This document shows positions 1 through 7,161 of a DNA stretch of 36,145 nt, piece by piece. A program made the translations under genes and the position numbers. The notes under the pieces were generated by a model, which saw nothing but the letters and a program-made list of their open reading frames with translations, was not told the origin of the DNA and did not search any database. The first letter of the stretch is position 1; each line of letters starts with the position of its first letter. Source of the DNA: a virus; the IMG/VR virus record IMGVR_UViG_3300017776_000063, positions 1 through 36,145 of that record. One strand, 5' to 3'.

Positions 1-470
1 TTTAAATTACAGTAACTAAAGTAATGATTCCATTCTGCTTCGTTGTTATCTGCCCAGTCCATCATTGTTTTAACACTACGTTGTATAGCGCCATCGGCTG
101 GTTCTATTTTTAATAACTCTTTTATGTATGTGTCATACAATTCATCTCTACACCAATGATCTAATTTGATACCGCTCTTAACTACAAACTCTAAAAATCT
201 TTCTGGGTAGATAGGATTAGTATTAACCATAAAACTACCAAACTTAACAAATGCATTGTAGTATGGACTACTAACAAATGCATCGAAATCTTTAGGCTTC
301 GCTGTCGGCTGATTAAATTCATAAAACTTTCTAAATGTCAATAGGCCATATTGCACATGCTTTTCGTTCTTTGCCATGTGCCTTCTTTTAGGCTCGCATA
401 CATGCACAAACAAAGTTTTCTCCTTTGCAAATGCTTTGCCGCAGTAATCACATTTATAATTTAATTGCAT
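1..470 (-). CDS. Conserved zinc-finger phage protein, C-terminus outside the window
   Basis: The gene starts at an ATG at 470 and runs off the left edge, so only about 156 residues are visible. The N-terminus has a probable zinc-binding site with Cys7, Cys10, His23 and Cys25 (CDYCGKAF, then HVCEPKRRH). After this comes an aromatic-rich body including SSPYYNAFVKFGSF and LDHWCRDELY. I recognise the style as a conserved T4-like marine phage protein of unknown function, not as a named T4 gene. It overlaps the last 17 bases of the gp62-like gene and is presumably translated with it. A role in nucleic-acid binding is inference from the zinc motif alone. Confidence 0.7.
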   Translation of the reverse strand, partial: MQLNYKCDYCGKAFAKEKTLFVHVCEPKRRHMAKNEKHVQYGLLTFRKFYEFNQPTAKPKDFDAFVSSPYYNAFVKFGSFMVNTNPIYPERFLEFVVKSGIKLDHWCRDELYDTYIKELLKIEPADGAIQRSVKTMMDWADNNEAEWNHYFSYCNL

Positions 471-915
471 CTATCTGTTTCTTATCCCAACCAAGACCTC
501 TACAGTGATCTTTAATTTCTTTGTTATCTGATATTGCTGCCAATGCAGAAATATCTGCACTCTTCATGTTTGGAAATATCTTCTTTAAAAATTCTTCTTT
601 TTTGTTCTTCTCTCTTTTGAGTCCTAGCCATTCATGTCTATGAATATTCTTTTCTTCTTGACCGCAACTACATGCAAGTTGCCATAGCAATTTATTATGC
701 TTGTTTAACAGCAGGAAAAGGTTCTTATTAAAGCGTTCGTTGCCTAGCAGTACATAATGCTCCTTTAGTTCTCTAGACCCTTGTACGTTGCTTATATAGC
801 GGTTAAGCGTGAAGTATACAACACTCTTACGTTGCTCTTCTGTAAGCTCGTCCCATATATGTTTTGCATTCATATCAACAGATGCAAGGATTTCATTTAG
901 TTTTAATTTTGACAT
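454..915 (-). CDS. 62: Probable sliding-clamp loader small subunit (gp62-like)
   Basis: This 153-residue protein has the pattern expected of the marine T4-like gp62 clamp-loader subunit. It has an N-terminal KLNEILASVD helix, then WDELTEEQRKSVVYFTLNRY, then NKHNKLLWQLAC, and a Lys-rich C-terminal half. In T4, gp62 joins gp44 to load the gp45 clamp on primer-template DNA. T4 gp62 is about 187 residues, so this one is short. I chose the ATG at 915 because AAGGACTAGA precedes it; an upstream TTG in frame has no support. It begins just after the lipoprotein stop codon. The assignment rests on remembered family resemblance and needs a profile search. Confidence 0.6.
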   Translation of the reverse strand: MSKLKLNEILASVDMNAKHIWDELTEEQRKSVVYFTLNRYISNVQGSRELKEHYVLLGNERFNKNLFLLLNKHNKLLWQLACSCGQEEKNIHRHEWLGLKREKNKKEEFLKKIFPNMKSADISALAAISDNKEIKDHCRGLGWDKKQIDAIKL

Positions 916-916
916 T

Positions 917-1075
917 CTAGTCCTTATTAACAATATCTGGTGTAATCATATCTATCGTATTTACTACTGTTTTACCTGCATATATGGCTGTACTAGCAGT
1001 AACATCTAAAACGGCTACTGTAGTTCCACATGCAGGAAGTAATAGAATTATGGCTACAAGTAAAAGTCTAATCAT
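917..1075 (-). CDS. Small predicted lipoprotein, 52 aa
   Basis: A short gene encodes a peptide starting MIRLLLVAIILLLPACGTT. This is a textbook lipoprotein signal: Arg3, a hydrophobic core and a lipobox LPAC with Cys16 as the lipidation site. The mature part is about 37 residues, rich in Thr, Val and Ala (DVTASTAIYAGKTVVNTIDM). Host signal peptidase II would be expected to cleave before Cys16 and anchor the product in a membrane. A sigma-70-like promoter (1082-1110) ends six bases before the ATG, and no Shine-Dalgarno sequence is present. The stop codon lies one base before the gp62-like start. Function is unknown; superinfection exclusion or envelope modification are only guesses. Confidence 0.7.
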   Translation of the reverse strand: MIRLLLVAIILLLPACGTTVAVLDVTASTAIYAGKTVVNTIDMITPDIVNKD

Positions 1076-1081
1076 AGTTAT

Positions 1082-1110
1082 ATTGTACTATCTTATGCAA
1101 ATAAATGCAA
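1082..1110 (-). promoter_or_regulatory. Sigma-70-like promoter for the lipoprotein gene, leaderless geometry
   Basis: On the minus strand TTGCAT (1105-1110) and TACAAT (1082-1087) are separated by exactly 17 bases. The -10 hexamer is followed by ATAACT and then the ATG at 1075, so the predicted +1 is the A of the start codon. It would also drive the gp62-like and zinc-finger genes. Confidence 0.6.
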
Positions 1111-1117
1111 GAGTTTT

Positions 1118-1669
1118 TTATGATAACCTAGCCATTATGAAATAGTTCTTAACTGGTATATTTTTGCCAAGTTGTTTTGAATATTTGTTAAATTCTCTGT
1201 ATTCTTCTTTGATTATTTCATAGCCCAAAGCCAAATGTTTCTGCCTCCACCAATCTGGTGTTTGCTGTATTAGGTGTGCATTTCGTCCATCTGGAAGTAT
1301 AAGTTTGGCTGGCGCACAGCTAATTAAATGGTATATGTGTGTACTATGTTCTTTAATTTCTTCAAGTGTTTTATCTAAATGATTGGGCTCTATATGTTCT
1401 AAAACATCGGTTGAGAATATCAAATCAACTTTCTTTAGAGGAACATTAAATTTTGGATTAGCAGGATCGTAACCCATAATATCGATAGTGGGGTAGTTGT
1501 GTTTTAGAACATCAAGTAGTTGTCCTTTACCACAACCAAAATCAATCATAGATCTAATTGATTGTTTGGAAATAAATCTTTTTAGATATTCGGGTATTTT
1601 AGAACGCTTTCCAAACTTTGTTCCGCTATGTATAAGCGAAAGCATTTCTTGATATTCAGCTGATATCAT
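1118..1669 (-). CDS. Class I SAM-dependent methyltransferase
   Basis: This 183-residue protein has a class I methyltransferase fold signature. SAM motif I is MIDFGCGKGQLLDVL (about residues 41-55). An acidic residue ends beta-2 in IMGYDPANP, and LIFSTDVLEHIEP is the motif typical of methyltransferase-11 type enzymes. The substrate cannot be read from sequence. Its position among sugar genes suggests a glycan or nucleotide-sugar substrate, which is inference. Its ATG overlaps the stop of the upstream 62-aa gene as ATGA, indicating translational coupling. It is followed by the sigma-70 promoter of the lipoprotein gene. Confidence 0.8.
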   Translation of the reverse strand: MISAEYQEMLSLIHSGTKFGKRSKIPEYLKRFISKQSIRSMIDFGCGKGQLLDVLKHNYPTIDIMGYDPANPKFNVPLKKVDLIFSTDVLEHIEPNHLDKTLEEIKEHSTHIYHLISCAPAKLILPDGRNAHLIQQTPDWWRQKHLALGYEIIKEEYREFNKYSKQLGKNIPVKNYFIMARLS

Positions 1670-1854
1670 TTGCTGTACTCACCACGATCAAAACTAATCT
1701 CTCTACACAGGGTTTGAATGTCCTGTATAAGAAATTCGACTTGTGTTTCATCTCGTGTTTCTTTAGGTGTGTCATACTTTAGTTTTCTTAACTCTTCAGA
1801 CTTTCTATAGATGACTTCGACCTTGTTGCACATATCACTGATTTTGTGTAACAT
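1666..1854 (-). CDS. Small hypothetical protein, probably helical
   Basis: A 62-residue, charged, probably alpha-helical protein beginning MLHKISDMCNKVEVIYRKSE. It has no recognisable domain. An AAGGAAAACTAT ribosome-binding region precedes the ATG, and the gene ends in an ATGA overlap with the downstream methyltransferase. The coupling and good start support a real gene. It could be a partner of the neighbouring methyltransferase, but nothing in its sequence shows this. Confidence 0.65.
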   Translation of the reverse strand: MLHKISDMCNKVEVIYRKSEELRKLKYDTPKETRDETQVEFLIQDIQTLCREISFDRGEYSK

Positions 1855-1879
1855 ATAGTTTTCCTTTGCTGGTTGGTTT

Positions 1880-2626
1880 TCATAATCCTATATCGCTAGT
1901 ATAAATTTCTTCCATCAACGGTTTCCAAGCAGCCGAATGATTAATATGTTCTATCATTTTGCTATCATCGGAATATTGTAAATCTGCATTTGATAGTATC
2001 GGTAAATTTTCTAAATGTGCTGGAACTAGTTCTTGTGCATTGTAAAAGAAACAGTTAGTGCTACTAGTATCAAATCCAAAATACGAGTAATTAAAATGTT
2101 CAAAGAAAAGTTTCCACTTCTGCAAACTACAACCTGATGTAGTTAACTTTCCTTTCCTAATTGTTTTCCATGGCATACTTGGCACATGAGGAAAACTTGC
2201 AGTAACGTTAGGACCGAACTGATCTGTAAACTCTACACAAACTGTTTTGGGTCTAAAACCTCCGTTTAAAAACAATTCGTGTGCAATAGCGTAGTCGAAA
2301 CTATCAATATCTAAACTAAAAAAGTCGCAATTGTAAGGTACTTCTTTCATAAACTGTTGTGCATTGTGTGGGTAAACTTTAGATGCTATATGCTTAAACT
2401 TGTCTGTAAATCTTTCTTTACCTTTAGGATTTTCTCTTGCATCAACACCAACACCACTCCAATCTTTATCATATTGTAAGTAATTGGTCATGTTAGTGCC
2501 GCCATCGCCCCATCCAATCTCTAAAAATGTTTTGTCTGGATTTATAATAGAATTGGTCATCATTTCTATAATGCCATCTTCTCCATGCTGTGAATAGACT
2601 TGTTTTTCGTAGTGTAATTTATACAT
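1880..2626 (-). CDS. Methyltransferase-like protein (FkbM-related type)
   Basis: This 248-residue protein opens with YSQHGEDGIIEMM, a phrase typical of FkbM-related methyltransferases acting in glycan clusters. It is followed by a SAM-binding-like segment FLEIGWGDGGTNMTNYL and an acidic loop GVGVDARENP. The middle part FFSLDIDSFDYAIAHELF resembles the conserved D-I-D segment of that group. I start it at the ATG at 2626, preceded by GGAGTATTTTG; the TTG one codon upstream is not needed. It overlaps the end of the upstream FkbM gene by 8 bases. The substrate is unknown; a sugar hydroxyl is the likely target by context. Confidence 0.7.
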   Translation of the reverse strand: MYKLHYEKQVYSQHGEDGIIEMMTNSIINPDKTFLEIGWGDGGTNMTNYLQYDKDWSGVGVDARENPKGKERFTDKFKHIASKVYPHNAQQFMKEVPYNCDFFSLDIDSFDYAIAHELFLNGGFRPKTVCVEFTDQFGPNVTASFPHVPSMPWKTIRKGKLTTSGCSLQKWKLFFEHFNYSYFGFDTSSTNCFFYNAQELVPAHLENLPILSNADLQYSDDSKMIEHINHSAAWKPLMEEIYTSDIGL

Positions 2627-3284
2627 CAAAATACTCCATGGGTTTTGTAGCGTTGTCTATTCCTTTTTCAAACAATCCGTCTATTTGTAATACTTGTTCA
2701 CCGTTATTGTGTTCAGTGATACAGTTAGTCAATCCAAATCCTATACTGTTCATTAGTTCTATCATTTGTAATCCTGTTGGTGCTCCTTCGTTGTAAGGCT
2801 TAATTGCAAGTTCAAGTATAACATACTTTGCTTTGTCTAGCAATATTTTTCCTCCGTCAATAACATCTTTTTCTGCACCTTGTACATCAATTTTAATTAA
2901 GTGAAAATGTCTGTCTGACAATATATCATCTAATCTTCTTACAGGCACTTGCATGGTTATTAAATCTTTGCCTTGTATCTCTGGGTAAAAACTTGCGCCT
3001 TTGCCTGCAGGCTTTCTTTCAGAATAATAAAAATCTAGTTCGCCTTCTTCTTTGCCAAGCGCAACTATTTGGTACTCGTCAATATGTCCATTGGCTTGTT
3101 TTTTTCCTAGTTTTAATTCACAGTAAGGATTTGCTTCGATAGAATATATGTGTGCGTTACCAAATAACATTCTCATCTCTGTTGCAAATTGTCCTATGTT
3201 TGCACCTATGTCTAGAATGTGCGGGTGTGTACCCTTAGGCCAAACTACTAAATCTTGGATATTTTCAACAATAGGATGATCCAT
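2619..3284 (-). CDS. FkbM family methyltransferase
   Basis: A 221-residue FkbM-type SAM methyltransferase. From the chosen Met it shows ILDIGANIGQFATEM (SAM motif I), IYSIEANPYCELKL (the acidic ribose-binding residue), VPVRRLDDIL and LIKIDVQGAEKDVIDGG, the family's hallmark block. FkbM enzymes O-methylate sugars or polyketides; a sugar target fits the neighbours. The start at 3284 follows GGAGAACATTA and overlaps the stop of a 53-aa membrane peptide gene as TAATG. A longer reading from 3401 would translate that upstream gene in the wrong frame. A second FkbM member lies at 12480-13226. Confidence 0.85.
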   Translation of the reverse strand: MDHPIVENIQDLVVWPKGTHPHILDIGANIGQFATEMRMLFGNAHIYSIEANPYCELKLGKKQANGHIDEYQIVALGKEEGELDFYYSERKPAGKGASFYPEIQGKDLITMQVPVRRLDDILSDRHFHLIKIDVQGAEKDVIDGGKILLDKAKYVILELAIKPYNEGAPTGLQMIELMNSIGFGLTNCITEHNNGEQVLQIDGLFEKGIDNATKPMEYFDV

Positions 3285-3445
3285 TAATGTTCTCCGAACT
3301 GAATGCCAAAGAAAAAACCTAATGCCAATGACAATGGTATAATAATTAATAAATCCATAAGCCAATGTAAAGCAATAGCAAGGGATACAATTTCTTTCCA
3401 ATGTATTTTACATACATCTGCCCATTGCGTTACTTTACTAAACAT
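3284..3445 (-). CDS. Small membrane peptide, 53 aa
   Basis: A short gene fits exactly between two coupled genes. Its ATG overlaps the dehydrogenase stop as TAATG at 3445, and its own stop overlaps the FkbM start as TAATG at 3284. The peptide begins MFSKVTQWADVCKIHWKE, followed by a hydrophobic stretch of about 30 residues (about 19-48: IVSLAIALHWLMDLL, then a run of Ile, Leu and Phe) and ends FGEH. It would be a single-span, or a short hairpin, inner-membrane protein. No family is recognised. It may anchor or assist the glycan enzymes at the membrane, which is inference. Confidence 0.7.
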   Translation of the reverse strand: MFSKVTQWADVCKIHWKEIVSLAIALHWLMDLLIIIPLSLALGFFFGIQFGEH

Positions 3446-4242
3446 TAATTTTCTCTCATCCCATTAAACACAGTCTTTTTTACTTTGCTGTTGTCCTCCG
3501 TAACAACGTCTAACAAATTAAATGGTAAGTCAAGTTTTTTAATTAATGATGCAAGAGCTTTTGTATCTTTAGGCAAACACATTCCGCCATAGCCACGTAG
3601 TTCAGGATAAACGTCTAAGTACATATCGATTGCTTTTCCTGTTTTAATATATGCATTCTTAATTGTATTGTAATCACAGTCTAACTTCTCACAAATTTCG
3701 TACATTACGTTAGCAAACGTTACCCTTACAGCAGCATATACGTTATTATAGTATTTAAGTACTTCTGCTTCATTAGGTGTTAAGTGTACTACATTCTGTG
3801 GTAATTCTCCGTGACAGTCAACCATTTTTCTATGTACCCAAATATCATGTGTACCTACTGCAAGTAGTTTATGATTGTTAAGGAAATCATCTAATGCACA
3901 ACGTTCACGTAAAAACTCTGGAACAAAAGCAATTGTTAAGTTTTTATGTTTGTCAATCATGCTTTGTGTAAAGCCAGGTACTGCCGTACTTCTAATAGCA
4001 ATAATACCTTTGTAATTAATTTCTGCAAGTTCATCTATTACACTTTCAATAATAGTTGTGTCGCAGTCTCCGTTATCCATGCTTGGTGTTGGTACACAAA
4101 CAAATGTAATTTCTGTGTTGAATACATCTGTAATTTGTGTATCAAGTGTAATGTCGTGTCCAACAATTTCATGTCCAATGCTTTCAAATCCTGCTTTGTT
4201 TGCTGACCCTACTGTACCAAGTCCAATGATTCCTAGTTTCAT
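3445..4242 (-). CDS. UDP-glucose/GDP-mannose dehydrogenase family protein, short form
   Basis: NAD-dependent nucleotide-sugar dehydrogenases oxidise UDP-glucose (or a related sugar) to the uronic acid. Visible features are the N-terminal Rossmann motif GIIGLGTVGSANKAGF, FVCVPTPS, the segment VPEFLRERCALDDF, the central NEAEVLKYYNNVYAA with the conserved Lys and Asn, and the catalytic Cys near residue 222 in GGMCLPKD (GGSCFPKD is more usual). The protein is only 265 residues and ends about 40 residues after the Cys. Cellular enzymes usually have 380-450 residues with a C-terminal substrate-binding domain, which is missing here. The start follows GGAGTCATTATT and overlaps the epimerase stop as ATGA. 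Confidence 0.85.
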   Translation of the reverse strand: MKLGIIGLGTVGSANKAGFESIGHEIVGHDITLDTQITDVFNTEITFVCVPTPSMDNGDCDTTIIESVIDELAEINYKGIIAIRSTAVPGFTQSMIDKHKNLTIAFVPEFLRERCALDDFLNNHKLLAVGTHDIWVHRKMVDCHGELPQNVVHLTPNEAEVLKYYNNVYAAVRVTFANVMYEICEKLDCDYNTIKNAYIKTGKAIDMYLDVYPELRGYGGMCLPKDTKALASLIKKLDLPFNLLDVVTEDNSKVKKTVFNGMREN

Positions 4243-5096
4243 AATAATGACTCCACTGTATGTTTTAATCCTACCTTTAATGGTGTGTAACTAAAGGTAT
4301 CCGTTAATTTAAGTAATTTAGATGTATCGGGACAACGGCGCTTTGCACTGCCTATTGGTCCTGGCATTATTTCAAGTTTATTAGGATCTACATCCATAAT
4401 GTCCATAATGATTTTTGCTACATCTGAAATTTTATTCTCTTCTTGCCTGCCTACATTTATAATTTCATTGCTATGCTTTTCTACTACTTCGTGTGTAAGT
4501 TTAACAGCGTCATCAATGTAACAGAAACTACGTGTATCATCGCCTTTAATATAGTACTCGCCTTTTGCAACACGCTCTACAAACTCACTAATAAAATGAT
4601 CTTTTTGTCTAGGACCGTAAATGTTAAAGTAACGTATTACTAACCATTGTAGTCCTGAATTAGATACTAAATTTTCACCAAGTGCTTTAGGTATACTGTA
4701 ACTCCATCTTGGATTTAAAATGTCTTCGAAATGAATAGGAACATTTTCGTCTGTTGGAACAGGATATATTTCTTTGTCAATTGCTCCATTAAATATTTCA
4801 CATGTGCTAGTAAACACAAACTTTGTATCGGTTCCAATGTAATGTTCAATTAAATTAAATGTTGGAAGTGTATTATTAAATGCAACTTGTGTAGGAGTTT
4901 CGTAAAATAGTCTAGTACCATTTGTTGCTGCCATGTGTATCACTGTATCACATGCTGGCATTTGTTTAACAATATCAGTATCACAAAGATTCTGACCAGA
5001 CACTAAGTCATATGCAACTACATCATTACTATCTTTAATGTAATCATAGTAATGGCTTCCTATAAAGCCTTTGTGTCCAGTCAATACTATCTTCAT
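4239..5096 (-). CDS. NAD-dependent sugar epimerase/dehydratase (extended SDR)
   Basis: A 285-residue extended short-chain dehydrogenase/reductase. It has the nucleotide-binding loop VLTGHKGFIGSHYYDYI, an acidic residue after beta-2 in VVAYDLV, HMAATNG, FTSTCEIFNG (Ser/Thr position), and the catalytic YSIPKA (Y-x3-K). It is followed by RYFNIYGPRQ, typical of UDP-glucose 4-epimerase and related sugar enzymes, and a DDTRSFCYIDDAV segment near the active site. The exact reaction (epimerase, dehydratase or reductase) cannot be decided. It sits directly before the sugar dehydrogenase, so the two may act in one nucleotide-sugar path. Its ATG overlaps the previous stop as ATGA. Confidence 0.85.
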   Translation of the reverse strand: MKIVLTGHKGFIGSHYYDYIKDSNDVVAYDLVSGQNLCDTDIVKQMPACDTVIHMAATNGTRLFYETPTQVAFNNTLPTFNLIEHYIGTDTKFVFTSTCEIFNGAIDKEIYPVPTDENVPIHFEDILNPRWSYSIPKALGENLVSNSGLQWLVIRYFNIYGPRQKDHFISEFVERVAKGEYYIKGDDTRSFCYIDDAVKLTHEVVEKHSNEIINVGRQEENKISDVAKIIMDIMDVDPNKLEIMPGPIGSAKRRCPDTSKLLKLTDTFSYTPLKVGLKHTVESLL

Positions 5097-5320
5097 TTAA
5101 TTACGCCAATTTTCCAATTCTCTGCACAAGATTCAGCATATGCTTTGCTGTGACCAGTAACTGCTCTGCTCTCAATAAGTTCGCCGTTTTCAAACATGTC
5201 AACAACATAGACAGATTCTTCTCTTACGATAGCACTACGATTACTAACCATTTCTTGTATGAATTGTTTTTCAGACTTATTCTTAAGTCCGTTAAGTCCT
5301 TTCGTCGCCAATTTAATCAC
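5093..5320 (-). CDS. Hypothetical small protein, 75 aa
   Basis: A 75-residue protein starting at a GTG that overlaps the upstream stop as GTGA and is preceded by AAGGGAAAAAG. The N-terminal third is basic (LATKGLNGLKNKSEKQ). The rest looks like a compact alpha/beta unit with two beta strands (SVYVVDMFENGELIESRAV) and an alpha-helix with one Cys (KAYAESCAENW). No family is recognised. Tight coupling on both sides supports a real gene of the same operon. Confidence 0.65.
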   Translation of the reverse strand: MIKLATKGLNGLKNKSEKQFIQEMVSNRSAIVREESVYVVDMFENGELIESRAVTGHSKAYAESCAENWKIGVIK

Positions 5321-6069
5321 CTTTTTCCCTTCTTCATTCTTTTAATTGCACGAGCTAACTGCTCGTCTCTCTTTAATTTACGATCACCTTTGTAGTGTAT
5401 AATATGGTGTTCAAGTGCTGCATTGAAATGATTTTTGCCAAGTTCTGGAAAGCGTATACGTGCAATATCATAGTTGTGTATCTTACCTTCTTTTTCCAGC
5501 CTTTCTCTTGCAGCATCAAATGCATGACAATCTAATTGCCCTGCGAGATCGTAAATTGTATCGTGTGTATAATATTCTTTCCATACATCAAAGAACTCTG
5601 TTGCATGTTTATGATTTAAATCAAATGCAAGGAATCCTGTTTCTGTATAGTGTGGTCTTCCAAGATAACTTGTGAATAACCCTTCTGGCAAAAATCCTTT
5701 TAAGTAGTCTTCACTGATACTACTATAAATTTCAGCATCGCTATCAATCCAATACAGTGTATCTACATCGGCATTATTTGCACAATGCCAAATACAATAA
5801 CTTTTGTGACTGAACCTTACACCATCATAGATAAACTTACCAGGCACTCTATGTGCATTACGTTTTTTAAATTCTGTAAGTTCTGGTACTGACGGTTCTA
5901 ACTTTCTAATAACAAAGTTAGCCGGAGGATTATCAATCTCAACGTTGTCTACATAGATGTAAACAGTGATATTAGGATCAACAAACTTTCTTACACTTTC
6001 TACAAAGTGTCTGCCATACTCGTGATACCCGTTATCACTAAATGTTGATACGATGCCAAGTTTTTTCAT
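5317..6069 (-). CDS. Glycosyltransferase-like protein with DxD motif
   Basis: A 250-residue protein with the layout of a small GT-A type transferase. It has an N-terminal strand GIVSTFSDNGYHEYGRHF, then DGVRFSHKSYCIWHCA, then TLYWIDSDAEIYS with a DxD-like metal/nucleotide-sugar site, and LGRPHYTETGFLAFDL. These blocks recur in the same order in the protein at 11250-12062, so the two are paralogs. The basic C-terminal tail (KRMKKGKR) could contact membrane or nucleic acid. Substrates are unknown. The ATG overlaps the cupin stop as TAATG. Confidence 0.7.
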   Translation of the reverse strand: MKKLGIVSTFSDNGYHEYGRHFVESVRKFVDPNITVYIYVDNVEIDNPPANFVIRKLEPSVPELTEFKKRNAHRVPGKFIYDGVRFSHKSYCIWHCANNADVDTLYWIDSDAEIYSSISEDYLKGFLPEGLFTSYLGRPHYTETGFLAFDLNHKHATEFFDVWKEYYTHDTIYDLAGQLDCHAFDAARERLEKEGKIHNYDIARIRFPELGKNHFNAALEHHIIHYKGDRKLKRDEQLARAIKRMKKGKR

Positions 6070-6425
6070 TATGTCTTAGTACCAACAGTTCTACGCACAA
6101 TGTCGTCGTGGTTGAACTCTGCCCAGTATAGCTCAAATGCTACACCATCTTCAAGTCCTTCGAACTGATGGATCTTGCCGGGCTTCACTTGCGTAAAGTC
6201 TCCAGCTTCAAGAATAGTTTCGTCAACTAATCCTTTTTGTTCTCCGTCCTGCCAAACACGTATTAACATCTTGCCTGACTCAACAAAGAAGCCATTCCAC
6301 TTAAATTGATGTTCGTGTTCAGAACACTTAAAACCTTTATTATATTCAATGCGGTGAAACTCTAGTACACCGTTTGCATGGACTAACTCTGTGTTACCCC
6401 AAATCTTTCCTGCTTTGATACCCAT
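6069..6425 (-). CDS. Cupin-domain protein
   Basis: A single small cupin barrel of 118 residues. The first cupin motif is visible as CSEHEHQFKWNGFFVESGKM (candidate metal ligands in HEH and Glu) and the second as GDFTQVKPGKIHQFEGLEDG (with His). Such proteins are often sugar isomerases, epimerases or binding modules, and the surrounding sugar genes favour a nucleotide-sugar role. The reaction is not determinable. The start follows AGGAGTATAAA. A second cupin module forms the C-terminal half of the protein at 17510-18292. Confidence 0.8.
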   Translation of the reverse strand: MGIKAGKIWGNTELVHANGVLEFHRIEYNKGFKCSEHEHQFKWNGFFVESGKMLIRVWQDGEQKGLVDETILEAGDFTQVKPGKIHQFEGLEDGVAFELYWAEFNHDDIVRRTVGTKT

Positions 6426-6463
6426 TTTATACTCCTAGATATTTTAATATACATACTTAATTA

Positions 6464-6973
6464 TCAGAGTAAGATGCTCAATTCAACTTGTTCTGACTGT
6501 CTACTAATCTCTTTAACAAAGTAAACACATGGAGGATTTTCTTCATCGTGTAATGGTACTGACAATAATTGTCCATTTTTCATCTTTGGAAAATACCATC
6601 TTACATCTTGGTATATGTTTACTATTTCTACTGGTTGAAAGTCGGATCTGTAACCTTTAATTGGATTCATACAGAACGCTTCGAAGCCTCTTTCGTTAAT
6701 ACTTGTTAGTGGTAACACCTCTGGATCTGTAGCACAATCGCTATCTCCAATTAGCATACACCAATCCAAAGGCATTTGAATTTCGTATCCTCCGATATTC
6801 ATTAGTATTGCTGGACTGTTAAAACTTTCTAAAAATATTAAAGGCATGAAGAAGAAGTCAGGATTACTTGGATCACTATTATCTAGTACACTAAACCTAG
6901 CGTCCTCCTCTACCTCTTCGGGCAGTTCGTTCAAATTGAACGCCTTATTATCTAATGTTAAAATTCTACTCAT
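6464..6973 (-). CDS. Hypothetical phage protein led by a strong promoter
   Basis: A 169-residue acidic protein with no motif I recognise. Segments such as DFFFMPLIFLESFNSP, MPLDWCMLIGDSDCATDPEVLP and GFEAFCMNPIKGYRSDFQP suggest a globular alpha/beta fold. The Cys residues are scattered and do not form a clear metal site. It is the first gene after a consensus sigma-70 promoter (7000-7028), with AAGGAAAACTAA before the ATG, so it is probably an abundant early protein. It is the only long gene in this region without an obvious sugar or DNA function. Confidence 0.75.
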   Translation of the reverse strand: MSRILTLDNKAFNLNELPEEVEEDARFSVLDNSDPSNPDFFFMPLIFLESFNSPAILMNIGGYEIQMPLDWCMLIGDSDCATDPEVLPLTSINERGFEAFCMNPIKGYRSDFQPVEIVNIYQDVRWYFPKMKNGQLLSVPLHDEENPPCVYFVKEISRQSEQVELSILL

Positions 6974-6999
6974 TTAGTTTTCCTTAGTTGTATTGACGT

Positions 7000-7028
7000 A
7001 TTATAACATGTTTAGTACTTGAAGTCAA
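7000..7028 (-). promoter_or_regulatory. Consensus sigma-70 promoter
   Basis: Minus-strand TTGACT (7023-7028), a 17-base spacer and TATAAT (7000-7005) form a near-perfect host-type promoter. The predicted start is near 6993, giving a leader of about 20 bases that contains AAGGAAAA. It should drive the genes from 6973 leftwards. The -35 box sits within a near-perfect 9-bp inverted repeat (AGTTCTTGA / TCAAGTACT), which could be an operator. Confidence 0.8.
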
Positions 7029-7032
7029 GAAC

Positions 7033-7161
7033 TTAACTTTTCTTTTCGTTTTGTAATACTTTCAATTTTGCTTCTAGCTTGTCTATAATCTTACGGCTAA
7101 CTTTTTCAGCTTCGCATACTCTTATACTTTCTTGTAACTTTAGTATTTCATCGTCTACCAT
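7033..7161 (-). CDS. Coiled-coil micro-protein, 42 aa
   Basis: A short gene encodes 42 residues beginning MVDDEILKLQESIRVCEAEK and ending KLKVLQNEKKS. Regularly spaced Leu/Ile/Val residues give a probable two-heptad or longer coiled coil. The ATG at 7161 overlaps the end of the 100-aa gene, and AGGAG lies 13 bases upstream, rather far. It stops just before the sigma-70 promoter at 7000-7028. The short length makes the call tentative, but the heptad pattern and coupling favour a real gene. Confidence 0.5.
   Translation of the reverse strand: MVDDEILKLQESIRVCEAEKVSRKIIDKLEAKLKVLQNEKKS

Noticed and set aside
3285-3401. Longer N-terminus for the FkbM methyltransferase at 2619
   Set aside because: The extra 39 residues would overlap a well-coupled 53-aa gene in another frame, and the Met at 3284 has its own ribosome-binding site.
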